Below, piece after piece: positions 21,964 to 32,124 of a stretch of DNA of 64,000 nucleotides. Position 1 is the stretch's first letter, and each line of letters opens with the position of its first letter. The DNA comes from Rachicladosporium sp. CCFEE 5018 (Eukaryota > Ascomycota > Dothideomycetes > Cladosporiales > Cladosporiaceae). The stretch spans positions 1-64,000 of the forward strand of contig KZ111154.1 in NCBI GenBank assembly GCA_002077045.2, written 5' to 3'. The notes below the pieces were generated by a model. It saw only the letters and a list, made by a program, of their open reading frames with translations. It was not told the DNA's origin and searched no databases. The position numbers were made by a program, and so were the translations under genes.

Positions 21964-23115
21964 ATGCTGCTCAGACGTCCCACTCGAGCAGCCCTGATCG
22001 TGCTCGTTGTGGGAACCCTAGGATGGCTATACTCCTACAGTCCTACACTGCATCCTAGACGAGACTACCACATGTCCCCCTCTCGCTCTGACAAATATGT
22101 GCGTCTTCGAAATTCCAACCACATAGAAACCGCCGGGGAGTTCATACCCATCATGTGCGCAGACATCGGCTTTCCTCCAACCGGCCCAATGCGCAAGGTC
22201 TACGATCTGGTGCTGTTTTCCACGGAGCTGGACTGGCTTGAAATTCGACTCAATGAGCATGGACAGTACATGGACTGGTTCGTGATCATCGAGAGTCCGA
22301 CGACGTTCTCTGGACTGCCGAAACCGCTGGTTCTAAGGGAGAATTGGGATAGGTTCAAAGACTTTCATCACAAGATCATTCATCGCATAGTCGAAGATCC
22401 GATCACCAGCACGCGAATCTGGGATCATGAGGACTATCTGCGCAACGCCCTACTGTACTCTGTCTTCCCTACCTTGACAGATCCAAAGCAGCAGGCGAAG
22501 AAGGGAGACGTCCTGATTGTAAGCGACATGGACGAGCTGCTCCGCCAGGGCACACTGCTGGTACTCAAATACTGCATCATTCCCCCCCGCCTGACGCTAC
22601 GAAGCCAATTCTACTACTATTCCTTCGAATGGAAGCACCGCGGAGAACAGTGGGCGCATCCCGAAGCCACAGTCTTCGGCTCTTCAATCCGCGATACAAT
22701 TGCCCCAAACGACCTCCGCATGAACCTCCTAGCCCCCGGCTTCAGACCTCTCGCCGCGTACCGTCGCTGGCGCGATCACGCAACCCTCTGGGACGCAGGC
22801 TGGCACTGCTCTTCCTGCTTCCGCACCATACGCGAGGTGCAGACGAAAATGCAATCGTTCTCGCATCAAGGCTGGAATACGGCTGAGAATCGCGATCCAA
22901 GACGGATAGCGGAGCGGGTAAGGAAGGGGGAGGATTTGTTCGGACGGGAGGGGGAGAGGTACGAGGAAGTCGATCCATTCATGGACATGCCATTTTACGT
23001 CAGGCATATGTACATGGAAGGGCCGGAGGGCACGAGGATGAAGTATTTGGTCAACCGCACGGGCGAAGCAGCTGGGTTCGAGGACTATGATGAGATGATC
23101 GGTGGAGCAGGGTGA
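21964..23115 (+). CDS. GT17-family N-acetylglucosaminyltransferase-like type II membrane protein
   Basis: This single exon of 383 residues starts at ATG 21964. A short cytosolic tail (MLLRRPTR) and one hydrophobic helix (AALIVLVVGTLGWLYSYS) make a Golgi-type signal anchor. The luminal domain matches glycosyltransferase family 17 (beta-1,4-mannosyl-glycoprotein N-acetylglucosaminyltransferase-like). Its motifs are VYDLVLFSTELDWLEIRLNE, FVIIESPTTFSG, the metal-binding DVLIVSDMDELLR, and a C-terminal GWHCSSCFRTI. In animals GT17 (MGAT3) adds bisecting GlcNAc to N-glycans. Fungi lack that glycan, and the fungal GT17 acceptor is not established, so the activity should be taken only at family level. 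N-glycosylation or cell-wall mannan modification is the reasonable inference. Confidence 0.85.
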   Translation: MLLRRPTRAALIVLVVGTLGWLYSYSPTLHPRRDYHMSPSRSDKYVRLRNSNHIETAGEFIPIMCADIGFPPTGPMRKVYDLVLFSTELDWLEIRLNEHGQYMDWFVIIESPTTFSGLPKPLVLRENWDRFKDFHHKIIHRIVEDPITSTRIWDHEDYLRNALLYSVFPTLTDPKQQAKKGDVLIVSDMDELLRQGTLLVLKYCIIPPRLTLRSQFYYYSFEWKHRGEQWAHPEATVFGSSIRDTIAPNDLRMNLLAPGFRPLAAYRRWRDHATLWDAGWHCSSCFRTIREVQTKMQSFSHQGWNTAENRDPRRIAERVRKGEDLFGREGERYEEVDPFMDMPFYVRHMYMEGPEGTRMKYLVNRTGEAAGFEDYDEMIGGAG

Positions 23116-23239
23116 AAGACAAACCCGCTTTTGCTCTGTTCAATGCAAAGCCTTCCTCCTGTGCTCAATTCGAGCTAGCATGCTCTCCATTCACAGTCTC
23201 CTAGGTTCCTAGACTGACCGGCCCACCGACCTTGGACGA

Positions 23240-26200
23240 TCACCACCTCCCTGTACCCGACCCTCCGTGTCCACTCCCATGAAAAGCATCCATACTCTCC
23301 GTCGCCAGCTGCTCCTCGCGATATGGGCCCCTCCCACCGTCCTCCCAAGCCTTGGCAATACTGGACGCCGGCTTTTCCGCCTGATGGCGACGCAGCTCCG
23401 CATGGAACTTCTCGTGATCCCAGCGGACATCAGCCTTGAAGTCAGCTCTTGAAGCCTCGCGGGAAGGACTTTCGGAGAGGCTGCCAGTGCGGCGGCTACG
23501 CTGCGAGCCTGCACGCGAAGAAGCGACAGCAGATCCAGGAAGACTGTCGTGATGATGGCTTGCAGCGGCGGCTGGCTCGTCATTTAGCGGACCTCTTCGC
23601 GCTCCGGCATTACTACCGCCGCGAAGCGGAGGAGCAGACTGTCCGCCAACACTTCTCGATGGCGCGTCGTACGCCGTCTCCAGCCTCTTTCTTTCTTCCT
23701 TTTCCCCCCGATCCTCCGGCCCCGTCGTGGCCTCCCTACTCGCACGTCGTCTTGCATACTCCACGAATAGCTCCTCCGCACTCTCCCTCTCATCCGGCCC
23801 GTTAAGCTGCTGTCTCAACCCAGATCCGGCCACTTTCTCGCCTCTCCTCTCTTGGCGACGATACTGCGACTTCTTAAGGTACTCAGGCAGATACTCGTCA
23901 CTGCCCGGCGGCGTGGGCGAGAACTCGACCTTACTCGCGAAGCGTACGTGCGTTGACTCTTCGGAGACACGCATGTACGGTCTTCGCTCTCGCTCGCTGC
24001 GGACACTGGAGGGCTGTTGTACTGGATCTTGGCGTCTGGGCGTGAGGGCGAGGTCTACTTCTGCTTCTGGGCGAGTGAATGACTCGCGAGTTGTGCCGGC
24101 TGTGGAGTGGTTGGAGATAGCTGGTTTGGACTGTCGACGGAGTAGACTCTCTGTCTCTGTCGTGTACCGTGGCTCGACATTTTCGAAAGGCTTGCTGCTA
24201 GCTGGTCGTGAAGCAGGCTGGACAGTATGCTCAGTGTACTCCCAGTCCCAGTCACCCTTCACAGTGGATGTACGTTCCGACACTGCTGGTCTAGTGGGCT
24301 CCTCAGTTGGCCACACGGTCTTGTCGTCATTTCCAGGCTGCTGTCTGCGGTCCTGAGAGCGAGTGATAGCCACACCCTTGATCCGATCAGCGTACCAAGT
24401 TCCATCGCTGGTGGCTGGGACCCGTGCATGGGAAGTCCGAAGATACTGTCTCGGCGATGGCATGTCTATTGCAGCCGATGTCTGCTTCGCGGATCCATGG
24501 CCGCTTTGTGATTCTGGGTCTTCTCGCTTCTGGGATGTCGCTGAATCTGCTGCACTCCGACGGTCTGATCGCTGCGAGGGGGCATGTGAGCTGTGTGTGT
24601 TTCGCACGTCCGTGACATAGCCTGTCGCCCTCTCAGTGTCGCTACGTTGACCACGAGCCTCGCGATCCGAGGCTTCCTTAAGCTCCCTGACTCGCGCACT
24701 GACTGGCGGATCCGCAGGTCTGGTACACGAGCTATGAGACGCACGACTCGATCTCTGCTCACCATGAAACGCATCCTGCTTCAGTGCGTCACGCTCATAG
24801 GCAGTGAGCGTCCGTCTACCTCGTTCAGTCACCTCGGTCTTGCCGCTAGCGGGCTGCGCAGTTGGTAGCGGGGCTTTGACGACCTCTCTTGTGTCGTGGT
24901 ACCACAGTCTCGGGTCCTCGCTAGGGTCTCGCTGCTTCTCTGGTCTACCAGATGACTTGCCAGACCTGGCAAATGCGGGCAGAGGCTCTGGCTGCGGTAT
25001 TGGCGGTATATTCGTCGCTTCCACTTCCCTCCCATCGACCGTTACCCGGTACCGAGCCTTCTCCTCCCATGGTTTCGAGCCTGGTGAGTCCCTCACTTTC
25101 TCGATACGTCGCTCGACGGGCACAGTACGATTAGCAGGCACCATGCGACCATGAGCATACGGCTCAGGATGCACCGCCATGAGACGCTCGGCTTGGCGGT
25201 AACGTTCGATCTCGTCTCGGGCAATTTTCCGGATGTCGCTATCGGTGTGCAGGTATGCCGTGTCAAGATCTCGTTCTTCCGCTTCTGGTTTTTGCTTCAC
25301 GCTCGGTACTGCGGTGCGAGAAGAGCTGGAAGACTTCGACGCTGGTGTTGCGCTCTTGTCAGGTCCTTTGCCTGGTCTGGCATCTTCTTTGGAAGTAGGG
25401 TTGTCCTTGCTGTCCATGCGATCGAGTTGCGAAGGTCGTACACTGTATGCCTTACTCGCTGATCTTGCTGGCTCCTCTGCTGTCTCCGTAGCAGTACGCA
25501 CAACATAGCGTTTCGTGGAAGTGCGCTTCTGATTCCGCTCTGACGGAGTCTGATCATTCATCAGGTTCATAGCCGCGAGATTCTCGACCGACACCTCTGC
25601 ACGGAGTGGTGAAGGAGCAGGAGCTGGCTGGGAAGTATCTCGCACGGAGACGTACCGGTAGACAACTCTCTCTCGCGATCGAGAGCTCTCCTGCTCTTCT
25701 GTAGGCTTCTCATTACAAGCACGACTTGCTCGGCTGCTCCTCCTTGCCAGTTCGATCTCCTCTTGCGCTTTCTCCTTCGTCACATAGTCCTCATTGGGCA
25801 CCAAGCAAGCCACTCCGAGCTTGATGGGCTCATTCTGACTCTGTACCACCTGTTCTACCTCCACCACGTTCTTGACCCGGCATCGGCGGCAGATATCCGG
25901 CGCATTCGGCTTCGAGCCGGGGACCACAGGGTTTTGAAGATGGAATTTCTCTGATCTCGGGCGACGACAGATCCGGCACGCATGGTAGACGCTCAGAGAA
26001 TGCAATGGCTGAGGCTGGTTGGCTGGCTGAAAGAGCGGCTGCACGCCTCCAGGAAGTGAAGAATATGCTGTGGTATGCGTTGGCTGCGAAATCGTAGGAT
26101 GGTAGGCATATGTATGCGGATGAGCGATGGATGCAAAATGATGTGCATATGGATGCGGTGCCAAGACAGGCATGGTCGCGGTGATCAAAACCGGTGGAAG

Positions 26201-26506
26201 TGCAATCTCAGGTGTGACGAAGAAACGCTGTTGGGCATCTGTGGAAGTTATTGCAAGACGAGTGAATGAATCTGGCAGAGTCTGCGATTTGTCGTCTGCT
26301 AACGACGCAGCATTGAGGTCAAGCTTTGGTGGAGGTAAGTTCTCATCATCTTTGTTGTTGTTTCCTTCACTAATTGAGCCGCTGGGTGTGCTTGCCGCCA
26401 CCGCCGTCATGTAGAACTCGGGTAAAGGAGGGGCGGGAATGAATTGTACTCTACCTTGTGTAGGCGGCGCCATGCTCGGCGACGGCTCGGCAGCGGCGAT
26501 GTACAT
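23240..26506 (-). CDS. Large disordered protein with CxxC pairs, unknown function
   Basis: I do not recognise this protein. An open frame of 1,088 codons without introns starts at ATG 26506; another in-frame ATG at 26668 gives 54 more residues. The only ordered feature is a double CxxC region near residue 175-210 (ACRICRRPRSEKFH, then DICRRCRVK), which looks like a small zinc ribbon, preceded by a His/Tyr/Pro-rich stretch. The rest is rich in Ser, Arg, Glu, Pro and Thr with repeated RE/SR patterns, predicted disordered, and ends in a Gly/Ser tail. Such lineage-specific disordered proteins are common in Dothideomycetes. The zinc-ribbon-like part suggests a nucleic-acid or chromatin role, which is only inference. 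The strong coding composition over 3.2 kb without a stop makes the gene itself secure. The start site is the main doubt, since the upstream ATG lies in a stretch of different composition. Confidence 0.7.
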   Translation of the reverse strand: MYIAAAEPSPSMAPPTQGRVQFIPAPPLPEFYMTAVAASTPSGSISEGNNNKDDENLPPPKLDLNAASLADDKSQTLPDSFTRLAITSTDAQQRFFVTPEIALPPVLITATMPVLAPHPYAHHFASIAHPHTYAYHPTISQPTHTTAYSSLPGGVQPLFQPANQPQPLHSLSVYHACRICRRPRSEKFHLQNPVVPGSKPNAPDICRRCRVKNVVEVEQVVQSQNEPIKLGVACLVPNEDYVTKEKAQEEIELARRSSRASRACNEKPTEEQESSRSRERVVYRYVSVRDTSQPAPAPSPLRAEVSVENLAAMNLMNDQTPSERNQKRTSTKRYVVRTATETAEEPARSASKAYSVRPSQLDRMDSKDNPTSKEDARPGKGPDKSATPASKSSSSSRTAVPSVKQKPEAEERDLDTAYLHTDSDIRKIARDEIERYRQAERLMAVHPEPYAHGRMVPANRTVPVERRIEKVRDSPGSKPWEEKARYRVTVDGREVEATNIPPIPQPEPLPAFARSGKSSGRPEKQRDPSEDPRLWYHDTREVVKAPLPTAQPASGKTEVTERGRRTLTAYERDALKQDAFHGEQRSSRASHSSCTRPADPPVSARVRELKEASDREARGQRSDTERATGYVTDVRNTHSSHAPSQRSDRRSAADSATSQKREDPESQSGHGSAKQTSAAIDMPSPRQYLRTSHARVPATSDGTWYADRIKGVAITRSQDRRQQPGNDDKTVWPTEEPTRPAVSERTSTVKGDWDWEYTEHTVQPASRPASSKPFENVEPRYTTETESLLRRQSKPAISNHSTAGTTRESFTRPEAEVDLALTPRRQDPVQQPSSVRSERERRPYMRVSEESTHVRFASKVEFSPTPPGSDEYLPEYLKKSQYRRQERRGEKVAGSGLRQQLNGPDERESAEELFVEYARRRASREATTGPEDRGEKEERKRLETAYDAPSRSVGGQSAPPLRGGSNAGARRGPLNDEPAAAASHHHDSLPGSAVASSRAGSQRSRRTGSLSESPSREASRADFKADVRWDHEKFHAELRRHQAEKPASSIAKAWEDGGRGPYREEQLATESMDAFHGSGHGGSGTGRW

Positions 26507-26698
26507 TAATATGGCGTTAAGCCTAGTGTTGTTGTAGGTACAACAAGGCATCAATGTTAGGGACGATTCGCAAAGAACCACTTTGTTAGCGGCCCGCCAA
26601 GCCCACGAAGTGAAGTTTAGAAGGAAGGAACTTTCCTTACTCGCTCTCAGGGAAGGTGCAACTGCCATACTCACAGTACTAGGTACAAAATACTGACC

Positions 26699-28447
26699 TC
26701 AAGCACCGCTGAACCATTTCGAGAAAGCCTCAGCGTACACGTCCCACCCGATCTCCTGAGCGATCTCAAACACAATGCTCCTTCGCTCAGTGAGCGCAGG
26801 CTCATCCTTCACTACCTTGACGTCTCCAGCCTTGAGCACCTTTGCAAGCCTTTCCTCTCCTTGATATGGTTTCCAAGGTTCCACGCCATTGGTGAAATGT
26901 ATAACATCACAGGCGAACTCGACAGCTAGGTCCTTTTGCTCGTCGCTGAGCTTCTCATTGAAGTTCTGCAGTAAGAACACTAAGTCGTGTATGTGTGTCG
27001 TACGACCTTGGAAGGTACCAGGCCATGTGTTAGGCTCATTGAATCGGTAGACATAAACGTCTGAATTCGCCGAAAGTAGTTTCGCAAAGGCGACGGTGGG
27101 TCCGTAGAAGTGCAGGTCGTTGCTGACTTCGAGGATCTTCACAAAGGCCACATCATCACTTGCAGGGAGATCATATGCATTGGACAGCTTTGCACTGATG
27201 TGCTCCGGTAGTGACTTTGACATAGAGTCCTGGAATGACTGGCCGATCCCAGCTTTTCGATGGCCCAGACGAAGGGAATTTATGCTGCCCTGGGGAGCTT
27301 TTAGTACATTCTCGGGGACGGAGAGATAGCAAAAACTACTTACATCAAAAGGACAGTCGCCGATCACCACGGCTTCGCACCATTTCTTGCCGTTCAGCGG
27401 CAGCGTACCATCCATTACATTGGTCCATGTCACTTCGCTAGGAGCGATGTCGCCATCTATTGATGGGGCGGCAAAGACGCCAGCTTTCATGAGCTTGCCA
27501 CGCAGCTCCTGACCATCCATGTCTCGCAACTTTGCAATCGCTTGCGCAGCACTCAACTCACCGAGCTCATGTGCCTGCACTGCTCTACTGTAAGTTGCCT
27601 CAGCCGCGGCAGCAGGTATGGGTCCCATGAGAAGTGTTGTGCCAGACATGAGCATGGCTCGTCTGAACAAAGGCGTCTCCGAATGCAAGTGATAGGCGAC
27701 GCTCACTGCACCAGCACTTTCGCCCATGATGGTGATGTTCTCAGGATCACCGTTGAATGCATGAATGTACTGTTTCAGCCAGAGCAGAGCCGTGCGTTGA
27801 TCGCGAAGTCCATTGTTCGCTCTGTAGCCGGCGTCTCGCATCGCCTTGGATGTCAAGAAACCCGTGATACCCAGTCGGTAGCTGCAGTTGTCATCAGCCC
27901 TGGCTCCCTACCCTAATCGAGAATCGAACTGGAAGCTTACTTGACGCTGACGCCGATGATCGGCATCCCTTGCTTCACGCTCAACCTGACCAATCTGGAG
28001 AGATCATACTGCGGGAAATTTGCGCTGCCATTCATGAACCCGCCTCCATGGATGAAGACGAAGACGGGTAGCTTCTCGGCCACAGGCTTTCCACTCGAGT
28101 CTACCGGTACAGTGATATTGAGATTCAGGCATTCCGTTTCGGAAGTTCGCACAGTGCTGGGATCGTAAGGCAGCGATTGCTGTAGTAGCTTGAACTCGAA
28201 ATCGGCGCCACCGGGGTTGACTTGTGGGCTGACTTTGGAATCAGCGAAGTCGTATACCTAGCGCCCGAGAGACAGACCCGTGCTGAGTAGCGTCTACCAC
28301 TCCATCCGTGGGGTAGTTCTTGAGAAACGCAGGTGCAAAGCGATCTGCCAGAGTTGCGTACTGTACACCGAGAAACTGCAAGATGCCATCTTGGCGTCTT
28401 CCGGTGAAGTCGCCAATGGATGGATGTGAGTACTCAAGAGTCTGCAT
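26699..28447 (-). CDS. Type-B carboxylesterase/lipase, with one apparent frameshift
   Basis: The start is ATG 28447 and the exons are 28447 to about 28250, then to 27941, 27881-27344 and 27289-26699. Introns at 27940-27882 (GTAAGC..CTGCAG) and 27343-27290 (GTAAGT..CCCCAG) restore conserved text; the second is a 54-bp in-frame intron easily missed. Family marks are the oxyanion loop FIHGGGFMNGS, the nucleophile elbow IMGESAGAV, the acid residue region, and the His region near YRFNEPNTWPG..THIHDLVF. There is no signal peptide, so the enzyme is probably intracellular. Near 28250-28270 the frame must move by one base, from DATQHGS to YDFADSK. No intron of workable size fits, so there is either an assembly indel or a disabling mutation. 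The substrate cannot be told; fungal members hydrolyse diverse esters. Confidence 0.75.
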
Positions 28448-29048
28448 CACGTGGACAAACTGGGATGAGAAATCGTATGGGTGGAAGGAAGGAGTTCGGA
28501 TGATAAGAGAGTGCGATTAGCTGGTGGCAGTGGAAGTATACTTCCCTCGGCCGCGATCAACTGCCGGGTGCTGGGTGGAGGTTATGCAGCCTGTGGGAAC
28601 TGATCTAAGATCGCAAGCTCGCCCAAGCAGGAGTATATTAGGAGGTTACAGATGTGGACGACGAGGCTATAGCACTGTAGCATTGGTCGCGGATGTTGCA
28701 TAGAGAATCTGGATGATAAGACGAAAGCTCGGGCGATATCGAATTGGTGCCTCAGGCCTCAGCGGCTCAACACAATGTCTAGGTGCTAGCCAGTGTAACA
28801 GAACGCGAGCGTAGGACCATGATTCGTGCGCACACAGTGCGATTTCGGATAGGCGCAATGTTATACATCATATGTACAGCTCCACCACACGCGTCTCCCA
28901 TTTCACCCTCAGCCTCCTTCTGCCTCTCATGCTGCAGTCGCCGTTCCTTCGTGCCCAACTCGCCGATGTTCGTTACCAAGACCCCAAATCCGGTCTTGGA
29001 GAAGTTCGAGACGCTGGGCTCTGGCACCTTCCTCCAGCAACGCAATGT
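28448..29048. other. Intergenic, no gene seen
   Basis: About 600 bp between the carboxylesterase promoter and the end of the ATP synthase subunit e gene. Only unsupported short frames occur. Confidence 0.5.
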
Positions 29049-29553
29049 CTATAGCTTCTTACCCGCGATGTCCTTCATGTACGCTTCTATGTCGAATCGC
29101 GGATCGTCCAAGCTCAATGATTCTGTGAGATGATTGTGAGAATACACTTCTCGCTCATGTATCGCGCTCACACTGTGACTTCGGTCCCGAGAGCCAGTCT
29201 CGTCAGGATTCCGCACACATGCCCTGCATTATCCTCGATCCCACGGCTCCTAATTTGGACATACCTTGACTTGTACCCGACGACGGCGAGTTCTTCCTCT
29301 GCCACGCCGCCTTCGCATCAGCTATGAGCTTCTGCTTCCTCTCGTACTCGTGCTTGTCCGCTGTGAGCTTGTCCTTTGTTGAGATTGCGGTCTGGTGTGA
29401 GAAGCCGTAGAACACGCCGAAGACTAGTGCGCCCCATCGAAGGACCTGCATCGCGATTACTGTTAGTCTACACTACAGAGCAACATTTCGCCTTGCTCGC
29501 GCTAAGCCTGGTAGTGTGAGGGTCGGACGTACATTCACGCCTGTGGAAGCCAT
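29049..29553 (-). CDS. ATP21: Mitochondrial F1Fo-ATP synthase subunit e
   Basis: Three exons, 29553-29533, 29445-29265 and 29122-29049, give 91 residues. The first codes only MASTGVN. The second carries the membrane helix with its GxxxG-like packing (VLRWGALVFGVFYGFSHQ) and a charged coiled stretch (KDKLTADKHEYERKQK). The last restores the conserved C-terminus (DDPRFDIEAYMKDIAGKKL). Subunit e (Tim11/Atp21) sits in the membrane part of the ATP synthase peripheral stalk, holds dimers together and shapes cristae. Exon borders are GTACGT/TGCAG and GTATGT/CACAG. The last exon is far from the second (about 140 bp) but is fixed by the family tail. The gene is divergent from the dynein intermediate chain gene, with ATGs 318 bp apart. 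Confidence 0.9.
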
Positions 29554-29871
29554 TGGGGGGGTTGTGAGCGGGTCGAAGAGGGTTGCGGAGGGTCCAATGG
29601 CACGTGGGCTAGGTCGACAGGTCAGGGGTGTGGAGATGAGGCGGTCTGTAGGCTCCGGCGCAAGTCCGAGGTACAGTCTATAGCAGTGAGTGTCGATTCG
29701 ATGTTTCTTGCGGTGGTGGCCGGAGCTGTTCCTGTCTGCGTCCCGAGAATTGCAGGGGTCGCCACGCTAGCATGAGCTTAAACCTGGGCGTGTTGACTTC
29801 ACCTACGCCAACTTGCATGCGATATCACTTCAGTACTCCAGCCTAGAACCAGTAACGGCACTTTGTCAGTC
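29554..29871. promoter_or_regulatory. Bidirectional promoter region, ATP21 / dynein intermediate chain
   Basis: Only 318 bp separate the two divergent start codons, so both genes must be driven from here. I see no clear TATA element or known factor site. Confidence 0.6.
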
Positions 29872-31957
29872 ATGATGGCTTCGTCTCAGTCGCGTAAGGA
29901 TGAGCTGCTGGCGAAAAGGGCGAAATTGGCCGAGATGAAGCGGCAAAAGGAGATTCGGACCAAGGAGTTCACCAGCAGCAGACAAAGTCTGGACCCAGCT
30001 CAAGTGAGTGACTACGAACACAAATACATTGGCAGCAGCTCACTGACTAATGACATAGATAGCCTCGCCCTCGCCATCTCGAGTACCAAGGCGAGCAGAC
30101 GACCTCGACTCCCTAATCTCGTCTCTGGTGGACCGTCCAGCATCTGCATCACCCGCACCCAAGAAACGCATAAGTGATGCCGACGACAGCGGGTCTGACG
30201 CGCCAAGACGGACCTACCAGGACGCTGCGACAGACACGCAAGCGCTGTCATTCACTGCGCCTACTACCGTGTATGAGGTTCCTGCAGACACGAAGCCAGA
30301 GTACATTACATACAGCAAAGGAGTGCAGACCGAGTCGCGGCAGAGTCCTGATAGCAACAATAACGACTCAGATGAAGCGAGGAGCCCGTCACGGCGGCGG
30401 AGGAAGTTGAGTCAACGAGAGCGGGAGCTGGACGAGGAGAACATTCGCCAGAAGCTGCGGCTGGAGATCGAGGAGGAGCTGCGGGCCCTGCAATTAGACG
30501 AGGATGTCAACTCGACGAAGGAGCGGTTTCCATTACGAGCACTGCAGCCCGAGGAGTTGAATGCAGTAACGAACAGCAACGACTTCCTGGACTTCATCGA
30601 ACGGAGCAGCAAAGTCATCGAGCGAGCATTAGATGAGGAGTATGATGTACTCGCAGATTACGCACTCCAATCACGACAGCCCAATGGCGATGACGAGGAC
30701 GAATACACGGGCCGCAAAGGACGACGGATCAAAGAGGTCGCGCAATTCGACCTCACCGAAGCCATGGGCCGCAATCGCATAATCAGTGACATAGACTTCA
30801 GCCCTAAGTTCCCTGAACTACTCTGCACAGCATACACCAAATCACAAGCCTCTCCGCACGCACCGCGAGGACTGCTAAACGTCTGGAACATGCATCTCAA
30901 AGGTCGACCCGAGTACAGTCTGACTGCCACCTCTGACCTCCTCTCCTGCATGTTCCACCCTCATCACCCGTCGCTGATTCTTGGGGGCACCTACAGCGGC
31001 CAGCTGTGCCTATGGGACATTCGCGCGCGCAATCAGCGCACAGGCGAGCCAGTCCAGCGCACACCACTCACAGGCGGACGATCAGGGCATGCTCATCCAA
31101 TCTACAGCTTAGCCGTAGTCGGTACCCCGAACGCCAGCAGCATCCTCACAGTCAGTACCGACGGTGTGGTCTGTGCCTGGTCTCCAGACATGCTCACACA
31201 GCCTCAAGAGTTCCTTGAACTTCGCGCGCCGAATCCAAGCGCCTACAAGACTGACGACGTGGCGCCGATATGCATGGCCTTCCCGGCAAGTGATCCAACG
31301 TACTTCTTCGCGGGGACAGAGCAAGGCTCCATCCTACCAGTGCATCGCTACGATCGCGCCGGCGCGAAAGCAGGTGTCGATCCTCGATTGAGCTACACCT
31401 CCCACTCCGCGCCAGTAACGAGCATAGACTTCCACCCCGGCAAAGGCAAAGTCGATCTCGGTGACTTGTTCGTGAGCTGTGGTCTAGACTGGACGGTGAA
31501 AGTCTGGCGCGCGATCCCACCTTCAGCCACAGCTTCAGGAGCCGCGAAAGCGCAAGAACAGGAACCTCTCCTCACTATCCCGCGAGAAGACAGCGTCTAC
31601 TCCGCCAAATGGTCGCCAACCAAGCCCGGCGTATTTGGCTGCGTAGACGGATCCGGGCTGCTCGATATCTACGACCTAGCCGCTTTCTCAGACCTCCCCG
31701 TCGCGAGTGCCAGGCCAAGCCACCATGCGGATCCGGCTGGTCAAGCGTACGGGTTGAAGAGCTTGAATAAGCTTGCTTGGGAGAAGACTCAAGGCAAGCA
31801 CGTCGCTGTTGGGGGTCTGGATGGCGTGACGACTGTGTTTGAGGTTGGGAGTGAGCTTGGTGGGGTTGAGACGAAGGGCGAGCGGTGGGTGGGGATGAGG
31901 AAGTGGGTTGGGCGGCAGGGGAAGGGTGGAGCTGACATTGCAGCTCCACTGGAGTAG
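29872..31957 (+). CDS. Cytoplasmic dynein 1 intermediate chain
   Basis: Exons 29872-30003 and 30059-31957 give 676 residues. The 55-bp intron is GTGAGT..ACATAG. The N-terminus is the Lys/Arg/Glu coiled coil that binds p150 dynactin and Nde1 (RKDELLAKRAKLAEMKRQKE). A disordered Ser-rich linker with a light-chain-binding-like motif (SKGVQTES) and an acidic-basic helix (RERELDEENIRQKLRLEIEE) follow. The C-terminal half holds WD repeats (GGTYSGQLCLWDIR, TVSTDGVVCAWSPD, SCGLDWTVKVWRAI). Dynein intermediate chains bind the heavy chain through this propeller and connect the motor to cargo and dynactin, moving nuclei and endosomes in hyphae. The two Met codons at 29872 and 29875 are equivalent. Confidence 0.93.
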
Positions 31958-32124
31958 GTATTGCGGATAGGGTACCGTTGCCTATCTGTACATTGAGCGC
32001 AGGGCGGTTAAACTGCCGCGCAGTGGTGCCCTACAAAGGTGTTTGTTGGTACCTGACTCTCGACGGCCGCAAGCCAGGAGCCGAAGAGAGAGAGGGCCTG
32101 GCTGTCCTGATATGACCACGAGCA

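Noticed and set aside
28783..29133. Plus-strand frames near 28.8-29.1 kb
   Set aside because: They overlap the last exon of the ATP synthase subunit e gene on the other strand and have no family features.
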